Below are positions 6,338 through 10,815 of a stretch of 10,815 bases of DNA, piece by piece. The notes under the pieces are model-generated. The model ran no database searches and was not told the DNA's origin. It saw only the letters and a list, made by a program, of their open reading frames with translations. Origin of the DNA: an uncultured Clostridium sp. GTDB taxonomy: Bacteria > Bacillota > Clostridia > Clostridiales > Clostridiaceae. The position numbers and the translations under genes are program-made. The stretch covers positions 1 to 10,815 of the forward strand of contig NZ_CAKVKB010000112.1 of NCBI RefSeq assembly GCF_934754915.1. Direction: 5' to 3'. The number at the start of each line of letters is the position of its first letter. Position 1 is the first letter of the stretch.

Positions 6338-6895
6338 CTAAAGTATATTAGGATTTTTTATGAATTTATCCTCTTTTTCATCATCTTCTTTTTTAACACA
6401 ACCATATTCTTCAGTAATATCTTGTGCATTTACTACATTAATAGTTTTTCCATTTATCATTTCTTTAAAAAATCCTGATAATTTTCCTCGATAGCTTACA
6501 GCACTTCCAAATACTTCAGCACCAAAAAATAAAGTAGAACATATAATCAAAGTCATTGCAGTATAAGAACATATTATATTTAACTTATTTCTATTTTTAT
6601 TGTTATTTTGTGTAGATCTATCTTTATGCCTATTATAATCCAAAATATGAACATGATTTTTTTCTTTATTTATCACTTTTATTTCATTCTTATCATTAAA
6701 AATTCTATATAAGTATCTAATAAACCAAATTACTAAAAATGTTCCACTTAATAGTAATGTATACATATTAACTTCTGTTTTTTTATGTATAAAAATCTTA
6801 TACATATTATACAATCCTACTCCATATACTACTAGAAATATGTGATTAATAATCAAATTTAAAATACACTTTAATTTATGATTCTTCATTAACAT
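6338..6895 (-). CDS. unrecognised three-helix membrane protein
   Basis: I do not recognise this protein. From the ATG at 6895 it has 185 residues. Three hydrophobic segments are visible: about 9-33 (CILNLIINHIFLVVYGVG core), about 44-65 (LLLSGTFLVIWFIRYLY core) and about 105-130 (IICSYTAMTLIICSTLFFG core). The loop between the second and third is rich in Lys, Arg, Asn and His, so it should face the cytoplasm, placing the acidic ~55-residue C-terminal tail outside by the positive-inside rule. The start is uncertain: in-frame TTG (6910), ATG (6895) and ATG (6889) are all possible and none has a good ribosome binding site; a stop lies just upstream of the TTG. It is coding by length and membrane pattern, but weakly expressed if the missing SD is real. 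Confidence 0.6.
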   Translation of the reverse strand: MLMKNHKLKCILNLIINHIFLVVYGVGLYNMYKIFIHKKTEVNMYTLLLSGTFLVIWFIRYLYRIFNDKNEIKVINKEKNHVHILDYNRHKDRSTQNNNKNRNKLNIICSYTAMTLIICSTLFFGAEVFGSAVSYRGKLSGFFKEMINGKTINVVNAQDITEEYGCVKKEDDEKEDKFIKNPNIL

Positions 6896-6954
6896 TTCTA
6901 TAAAAATCAAAACTTATAATAAAGCTTTAACCCCTAACCCCTTCTATAATTATC

Positions 6955-7023
6955 TATATATTCCAATAATAATTAAAGAAATCTTGAAAAGACTTCATTC
7001 TTCATTGTCAATTGGAATATATA
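6955..7023. repeat. 13-bp perfect inverted repeat in the divergent spacer 6911-7183
   Basis: TATATATTCCAAT (6955-6967) and ATTGGAATATATA (7011-7023) are exact reverse complements, 43 bp apart, in the ~270-bp gap between two divergently transcribed genes. The interior contains TCTTGAAAAGA, a small hairpin. The whole could fold into a long cruciform-like structure or serve as a pair of regulator sites. The rest of the spacer is AT-rich with a G-rich patch on the minus strand (about 6930-6942, GGGGTTAGGGG) and no other recognisable element. No ORF crosses the repeats. Confidence 0.45.
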
Positions 7024-7183
7024 TATTATATATCATAAAATACAATATTTTATCATTATTATGGTGTTGTTTCTCAAAATTAAGAAAAAAATAATATTTT
7101 TTAGATAATACTACTCACAAATCCCAAAAATAACAATATACTATTTAATAATATCTAATAAAAATAGTTAAAGGGGAATTGAA

Positions 7184-7723
7184 ATGTCATGTACTAGAAT
7201 ATCAAAAGATTGTCCAATCATAACAAATGAAGAAAATTCAGGATTCATTCAGACTCAAAATGGTACAAAATATTCTGCATCATTATCAATTGATGAAAGC
7301 AGAAAGAATAATTCATATTTCATACTATATAATCCACTTCATTCAATGAAAGATATTTATATATCAAGAACTCTTCATGCAAATACTGGAGATTCTCCAG
7401 TCCTTGTACGCTCGTACTGCAACTGCTGTGATCTTCTTCCTAAAAATGCAGAACGTTCAAGAAGAATAACAAATAACAATACTCATTATTGTGATGTTCC
7501 TTCAACTGCTCAAGTTTATACAGGTACTAATATTCAATGTATAAACAATACCCCATTTCTTGAGTACACTGTTAAATCATATGAAAATTTTAATAATGAT
7601 ATTGATGGAAATATAATATTAAGTCCTGGATCGTACTATCTTGAAGTAACAAAAGGTTCTTCATGTGAATGTAATAGCTGCCAAGTTTCAAATATAAGCT
7701 GGTGGGAACAACCTATATCTTAA
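7184..7723 (+). CDS. cysteine-rich hypothetical protein, possibly DUF6143-like
   Basis: A 179-residue soluble protein without signal peptide or membrane segment. The ATG at 7184 has AAAGGGG seven bases upstream. It carries ten cysteines (3, 10, 79, 81, 82, 103, 119, 161, 163, 166) in clusters CNCC and CECNSC, plus many Asn, Ser and Tyr, and a beta-strand-like character (YFILYNPLHSMKDIYISRT at 45-63, ILSPGSYYLEV at 145-155). This resembles an uncharacterised Firmicute family that I recall as DUF6143; the match is from memory and uncertain. The cysteine and low-complexity make-up would suit a spore-surface or other cross-linked structural protein, but this is inference only. It is monocistronic, with a strong terminator directly after the stop codon and divergent from the membrane-protein gene. 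Confidence 0.72.
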   Translation: MSCTRISKDCPIITNEENSGFIQTQNGTKYSASLSIDESRKNNSYFILYNPLHSMKDIYISRTLHANTGDSPVLVRSYCNCCDLLPKNAERSRRITNNNTHYCDVPSTAQVYTGTNIQCINNTPFLEYTVKSYENFNNDIDGNIILSPGSYYLEVTKGSSCECNSCQVSNISWWEQPIS

Positions 7724-7776
7724 AATAAAGCAATTGTAGGAATTTAATCAATCCTGCAATTGCTTTATTTTTAATT
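7722..7776 (+). terminator. Rho-independent terminator after the cysteine-rich gene
   Basis: The stem AAATAAAGCAATTG (7723-7736) pairs perfectly with 7757-7770, continues through a T-G wobble and AGGA/TCCT (7738-7741 with 7752-7755), and closes on a 10-nt loop. The 3' arm ends in TTTATTTTT. The stem begins in the stop codon, leaving essentially no 3' untranslated spacer. Confidence 0.88.
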
Positions 7777-7899
7777 ATTTATTCGACTATGTATATTTCA
7801 CAAGTATAAACTCATATAATCAAAATCAACATATTATCTACGCTTGTCTTTAATATACATAATTGATTTTTTATATTTATGTAAATGTCAATATATTTT
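7777..7899. other. spacer between terminator and IS21 element
   Basis: About 120 bp of AT-rich DNA with no gene or structured RNA that I can support. It ends with TTTT (7896-7899), which is repeated directly after the right end of the insertion sequence (9995-9998) and may be the target duplication. Confidence 0.5.
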
Positions 7900-7932
7900 T
7901 GAACAAAAAGTGGAAAATAAATATGTACAAAA
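7900..7932 (+). repeat. left terminal inverted repeat of the IS21 element
   Basis: Begins TGAACAAAAAGTGG and ends ATGTACAAAA. It matches the reverse complement of the right end at 29 of 33 positions, differing at positions 3, 6, 22 and 23. It lies just after the istB stop codon on the non-coding side. Confidence 0.85.
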
Positions 7933-7939
7933 ACTATCC

Positions 7940-8704
7940 CTAAATTGTTTTTGTATTACCTTCCAAATATTGGAGTTTGGATTGTATTCTATAAGAAGGT
8001 CCTTTTATAGAAACAATATGAGAGTGATGTAGAAGCCGATCTAATATAGCATTCGCAATCGTTGGAGAACCAAAGATTTCAGACCATTTTGAGAAATTAC
8101 TATTAGTTGTTATTATAGTGCAGTGTTTCTCATATCTTTTGGATATTAACTGAAAAAATAAATTCGCTGAATCTATATCTATAGGTAGATAACCAATTTC
8201 ATCAATTATTAATATTTTATATTTAGAAAAGTGTTTAAGTCTTGTTTCAAGACGATTTTCAGCTAATGATTTTTTCAATTGGCTTATCAATTCTTGAAAA
8301 GTAATAAAGTATGTTGAATATCTGTTTTTTGCACATCTTATTCCGATTGCGGTAGCTAAATGAGTTTTACCAACTCCTGGAGTTCCTACAAAGAGTATGT
8401 TATCATTATTCTCTACAAATCTTAATGTAGCTAGATCAAGAATTTGTTGCTTATTTACTCCTGGTTGAAATTCAAAATCGAAATCTTCAACTTCTTTCAA
8501 GAAGGGAAAATTAGCTACTTTAACACAAGCAGCCATTGCCCTTTCAGATTTTGCTTCTATTTCATAATTACTTAGATCATATAAGGCATCTACGATGCTC
8601 TTCGTACCGTTATTTATTGCGTCTATATATTTATCTAAATTAGCTTTCATGTTAGTCAAATTCAGTTCTTCTAAGTTATTTAAAAGTTTTATATAGTTAT
8701 TCAT
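7940..8704 (-). CDS. istB: IS21-family transposition helper ATPase IstB
   Basis: IstB is the AAA+ ATPase that binds target DNA and activates the IstA transposase. The 254-residue protein has an N-terminal helical domain (about 1-95), a Walker A motif GTPGVGKTH (107-115), a Walker B ILIIDE (164-169), a sensor TTNSNF (199-204) and a conserved LDRLLHH (222-227) with a likely arginine finger or sensor Arg223. Length matches the family (about 250 aa). The ATG has GGAGG six bases upstream. It begins 17 bp after the istA stop, so the two are translated from one transcript. The reading frame is intact. Confidence 0.95.
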   Translation of the reverse strand: MNNYIKLLNNLEELNLTNMKANLDKYIDAINNGTKSIVDALYDLSNYEIEAKSERAMAACVKVANFPFLKEVEDFDFEFQPGVNKQQILDLATLRFVENNDNILFVGTPGVGKTHLATAIGIRCAKNRYSTYFITFQELISQLKKSLAENRLETRLKHFSKYKILIIDEIGYLPIDIDSANLFFQLISKRYEKHCTIITTNSNFSKWSEIFGSPTIANAILDRLLHHSHIVSIKGPSYRIQSKLQYLEGNTKTI

Positions 8705-8721
8705 AATTATCCTCCACTTAT

Positions 8722-9921
8722 CTACAATAAACTATCAAAATAAGTAAGATTAGTACTGGCCAATATTTCTAGATCATTTTCATTTTTTACTGTATACTTT
8801 AATAGTTCTTTATAATCTTCAGGTCTATAATTAATTTTTTTATCTATAATTTCATGTATAGCAATTAATTCTGTATTAAAATATATATATAATCTTTCAT
8901 TTGCAGCTTTTAAAGTTACAAATTTATTAATGTATTTTGATGGAACAGAGTATTTATTTCCACAATAATTTATTAATGAATCTATATGTACTTTAGTTTT
9001 CAGTTCATAGTTCATATAGCTATCAATTACAGATTTATTGGGTAATGGAAGTAAATGCTCTTTTTCTTTTTGAAAAAGTAATACTGGTGGAACACCAGTT
9101 GCCTGATTTGGCGAAGAGTTCACCTTAGAATTGATTTGTTTTATTATTTTAATTAAGTCTTCTTCTGTTTCAAAGTCATAATTGTAAGGATAAAGCCATT
9201 CAATAAATTTATTAGCACTTTCTACTTTTCCTTTTGTATATGCATGTCTCGGTTTGCATAGTCGTATTTTAAATCCAAAATCGTTAGCGAAAGCTTGTAA
9301 CTTATTATTTATCTTTCTACCTTCCTTAGTAATATCAGCAACAGTTTTCATGTTATCAAATAATATTTCATGAGGAACGCCACCACAAAATTTGAAAGCA
9401 TTTATTAAAGATTCAAATAAATCTTGATGTGTTTTAGTTTTTCTATAATTAAAATGGCAAAGCCTTGAGTTGCCAAGCTTAAAACTAAATACATTTACAA
9501 TAAATTCTTCACCATTCTTTGAGATCATGTGGATATCTTCCTTCCAATCTACTTGAGCTTGTTTGCCTGGCGGCGTTTCGAAACGCGGATGCCCTTTTGC
9601 TTTCTTTTTGGGTAATAACTCATTTTTCTTAATGTATTTATTAAAATTTGAATAAGTTCCAATATCACATCCCTTATCTTTAAAATATTCATAAACTCCC
9701 TTTACACTAACACCTCTAATAGAAAGTTTCATAATAATTTCTGACCGATATTTATCAATTTTGCTTGATTTATTTCTTGTCTTAGCTTTTCCATCATATC
9801 CGTTATAATATTTCTTTATAGTTCTTCTATCTACTCCATATTGTCTTGCAAGTTCAGAATAATTAGGTTTTATATTCATTATTTTCAAGATATTTAATTG
9901 TCCTATTAAATTGTTATCCAT
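8722..9921 (-). CDS. istA: IS21-family transposase IstA (DDE integrase)
   Basis: IstA cuts and joins the element ends. Starting at the ATG at 9921 it has 399 residues; a longer frame from a GTG inside the terminal repeat is rejected because GGAGGGG lies seven bases before the ATG. Visible: an N-terminal helix-turn-helix (about 21-39, YSELARQYGVDRRTIKKYY) typical of IstA, a second DNA-binding segment (about 60-100), and an RNase-H-like catalytic core with Asp125 (QVDWKED), Asp189 (LFDNMK) and Glu234 (GKVESANKF) as the DDE triad. The C-terminal ~130 residues are the beta-barrel-like region of Mu-type transposases. Length is close to the IS21 prototype. The gene is complete and its SD is part of a hairpin (9926-9940). 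Confidence 0.95.
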   Translation of the reverse strand: MDNNLIGQLNILKIMNIKPNYSELARQYGVDRRTIKKYYNGYDGKAKTRNKSSKIDKYRSEIIMKLSIRGVSVKGVYEYFKDKGCDIGTYSNFNKYIKKNELLPKKKAKGHPRFETPPGKQAQVDWKEDIHMISKNGEEFIVNVFSFKLGNSRLCHFNYRKTKTHQDLFESLINAFKFCGGVPHEILFDNMKTVADITKEGRKINNKLQAFANDFGFKIRLCKPRHAYTKGKVESANKFIEWLYPYNYDFETEEDLIKIIKQINSKVNSSPNQATGVPPVLLFQKEKEHLLPLPNKSVIDSYMNYELKTKVHIDSLINYCGNKYSVPSKYINKFVTLKAANERLYIYFNTELIAIHEIIDKKINYRPEDYKELLKYTVKNENDLEILASTNLTYFDSLL

Positions 9922-9925
9922 ATTA

Positions 9926-9940
9926 ACCCCTCCATGGGGT
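9926..9940 (-). promoter_or_regulatory. istA: hairpin masking the istA ribosome binding site
   Basis: On the minus strand ACCCC and GGGGT form a 5-bp stem closing on ATGGA, and the GGAGGGG Shine-Dalgarno sequence is partly inside its 3' arm. Such hairpins in insertion sequences reduce translation of read-in transcripts. Stem length is modest, so the effect is inferred. Confidence 0.5.
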
Positions 9941-9955
9941 AGAATAACAATAATA

Positions 9956-9969
9956 GTACAATTTTGTAC
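9956..9969. repeat. GTACAA/TTGTAC dyad at the inner edge of the right IS end
   Basis: GTACAA and TTGTAC are inverted repeats 2 bp apart, overlapping the inner end of the right terminal repeat. IS21 ends carry several transposase-binding repeats, so this may be an extra IstA site, present only at the right end. Confidence 0.4.
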
Positions 9970-9994
9970 ATTATTATTTTCCACTTTTAGTACA
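9962..9994 (-). repeat. right terminal inverted repeat of the IS21 element
   Basis: Reads TGTACTAAAAGTGG at its outer end on the minus strand and continues to ATGTACAAAA. It pairs with the left end at 29 of 33 positions and lies upstream of istA. Confidence 0.85.
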
Positions 9995-10008
9995 TTTTAA
10001 TAATATCA

Positions 10009-10038
10009 TTTACAATTATAAAACAATACAAACATTAT
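10009..10038 (+). promoter_or_regulatory. predicted promoter of the two small genes
   Basis: TTTACA (10009-10014), 18 bp spacer, CATTAT (10033-10038), about 50 bp before the first small gene. One mismatch in the -35 and two in the -10. It starts only 15 bp outside the right end of the insertion sequence, so the insertion has removed or replaced whatever lay upstream of the -35. Confidence 0.42.
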
Positions 10039-10089
10039 GTGTTTTTTATATGCTACTGCTGGATATTTAGATATGTTAGGAGTGAGAAA

Positions 10090-10260
10090 ATGAAAAATAA
10101 ATTAATAAAGTCATTTTTAAAAGAAAATAATGCAAATCATGAAATAAATATAGTCGCTAATCAGATTAATCGAAATGCTCCAGGAGCACCTATGACATTA
10201 AATAGAAGTAAGAGAAGAAAATTAGAAAAAATTAAAAAGCAAAATAAAGATTTATTGTAA
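10090..10260 (+). CDS. small basic hypothetical protein (56 aa)
   Basis: Not recognised. The ATG at 10090 has TTAGGAG upstream (spacing about 8), which decides this start over an upstream in-frame ATG at 10039 that lacks a site. The 56 residues are strongly basic, with a short Pro-Gly segment NAPGAPMTLNRSKRRK (28-43) followed by a Lys-rich helix to the end. The NRSKRRK motif resembles basic tails seen in small phage or plasmid proteins, which hints at nucleic-acid binding (inference). It is followed 14 bp later by another small gene in the same direction and probably shares its transcript. Confidence 0.65.
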   Translation: MKNKLIKSFLKENNANHEINIVANQINRNAPGAPMTLNRSKRRKLEKIKKQNKDLL

Positions 10261-10274
10261 AGGGGAATGAGACA

Positions 10275-10580
10275 ATGAATACAAAAAAGTTAATTGAGGC
10301 AATGATAGAAAATGAATTTCATAAAATCCAGGAGTTCAAAGAAAATGATGATATGAAGAATAATAAAGAATACCAGGAGCTACAGGACAAGTCTTTTAAA
10401 CTATTTGAAAAGTTACATGATGGACTATATAAGAATCAAATAAATATGTTGCATGAATATGATGATGATGTAACGTATACCAATATTGAATTGATGAGAT
10501 ATTATTTCAAACAAGGAATTATTGCAGCATTTAATGAGCTTGAATGTTTAAAAGAATATAGTGATATTATCAATTGTTAA
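10275..10580 (+). CDS. small acidic helical hypothetical protein (101 aa)
   Basis: The ATG at 10275 has AAAGGGG about 9 nt upstream. The 101-residue product is predicted to be almost all alpha-helical and rich in Glu, Asp, Lys and Asn, with no signal peptide or membrane segment. Its last third (ELMRYYFKQGIIAAFNELE, 72-90) is reminiscent of the C-terminal helix of small uncharacterised Firmicute proteins such as DUF6809, but this is a weak resemblance. It lies 14 bp after the basic 56-aa gene and before a strong terminator, so the two form a bicistronic unit; a basic/acidic pair invites the idea of direct interaction, which is untested. Confidence 0.68.
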   Translation: MNTKKLIEAMIENEFHKIQEFKENDDMKNNKEYQELQDKSFKLFEKLHDGLYKNQINMLHEYDDDVTYTNIELMRYYFKQGIIAAFNELECLKEYSDIINC

Positions 10581-10598
10581 CATAGTTACGTTTTATAT

Positions 10599-10640
10599 GC
10601 TTGAAGTCCTTTTAAAGGACCTCAGGCTTTTATTTATTAT
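10599..10640 (+). terminator. Rho-independent terminator of the small-gene unit
   Basis: GCTTGAAGTCC (10599-10609) pairs with GGACCTCAGGC (10617-10627) with one A-C mismatch and one T-G wobble; inner T/A pairs extend the stem to about 13 bp. It is followed by TTTTATTTATT. It begins about 18 bp after the stop codon. Confidence 0.85.
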
Positions 10641-10815
10641 ATGAAGTTTAGGCTGACCTTGTCTGATGCAAATACCTACTCTAAAAACCCAAAAATATTA
10701 AATCACACTTGAATATAGATAAAATCAAGACTGAAAACACTTTACTTTATGTGCAAAATATGACATGGTGACAAGCAAAAACTCGGGAAATAATTCAGTA
10801 TATTTACCCTAATTA
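10641..10815. other. terminal segment without a supported gene
   Basis: It is less AT-rich than the other spacers and has stops in every frame on both strands within short distances. A plus-strand frame near 10759-10811 reads YDMVTSKNSGNNSVYLP and then a stop; this faintly recalls the start of small transposon-associated (DUF2080-type) proteins and could be a decayed remnant. On the minus strand short open stretches such as YTELFPEFLLVTMSYFAH also occur. Neither has a ribosome binding site that would support a gene. Confidence 0.35.

Larger units (their letters stand above)
7900..9994 (-). mobile_element. complete IS21-family insertion sequence (2095 bp)
   Basis: The element carries istA and istB in order on the minus strand, bounded by 33-bp imperfect terminal inverted repeats (29 of 33 identical) that begin TG and end CA as usual for IS21. 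A 4-bp TTTT flanks both ends; IS21 members make 4- to 8-bp duplications, but TTTT in AT-rich DNA is weak proof. Both genes are open and keep their catalytic motifs, so the copy may be active. It lies between a terminator (7722-7776) and a promoter (10009-10038) and does not visibly break a gene. Confidence 0.9.

Noticed and set aside
7844..8032. Plus-strand open frame across the left IS end
   Set aside because: It spans the boundary of the insertion sequence and overlaps istB antisense; no SD.
9922..9984. Upstream extension of istA from a GTG inside the terminal repeat
   Set aside because: The ATG at 9921 has a strong SD at proper distance and begins the normal IstA N-terminus; the extension has no site and runs into the IS end.
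10039..10089. N-terminal extension of the 56-aa basic protein
   Set aside because: The upstream ATG lacks an SD and overlaps the predicted promoter's start region, while the internal ATG has a good AGGAG.
1..10815. CRISPR array or tRNA/rRNA genes
   Set aside because: No regularly spaced direct repeats, and no cloverleaf or rRNA-like GC-richer sequence was seen on either strand.

Overview
The window is very AT-rich, with strong GGAGG-type ribosome binding sites and Rho-independent terminators. The protein families (YjdF with its riboswitch, a CGGC-domain protein, a type II Wadjet module) fit a low-GC Firmicute, most likely a Clostridium. Species cannot be assigned from the sequence alone.

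Layout. (1) 1-2766, minus strand: the first genes of a Wadjet (Jet) anti-plasmid defence operon in the order jetD-jetA-jetB. The window edge cuts jetB after 38 codons, and the SMC-like ATPase gene jetC should lie just outside. (2) 2830-4805, minus: nudC (zinc-ribbon Nudix NAD-cap/NADH pyrophosphatase), about 60 bp upstream of jetD, then a 365-bp gene-free AT-rich spacer and an arginase-superfamily gene. (3) 4940-5661, minus: a self-contained yjdF unit with a consensus promoter, a structured leader recognised as a yjdF-type riboswitch with a visible SD/anti-SD switch, the yjdF gene and a strong terminator. (4) 5843-6895, minus: a CGGC-domain cysteine-rich protein and an unrecognised three-helix membrane protein. 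(5) 7184-7776, plus: a cysteine-rich orphan protein with its own terminator. (6) 7900-9994: a complete IS21-family insertion sequence (istA, istB, 33-bp terminal inverted repeats, possible TTTT target duplication) placed between two transcription units. (7) 10009-10640, plus: a promoter, two small hypothetical genes and a terminator. The last 175 bp hold no supported gene.

How the parts work together. JetA and JetB are the kleisin-like and accessory subunits that, with JetC, form an SMC loop-extruding complex. JetD is the Toprim nuclease subunit that cuts the captured plasmid. nudC may be co-transcribed with this operon, but nothing in the sequence shows a functional link. The yjdF unit appears to be controlled at translation. 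The IS21 copy looks intact and potentially active. The most notable items are the Wadjet operon, the yjdF leader, the SD-masking hairpin in front of istA, and several unexplained inverted repeats in the spacers.
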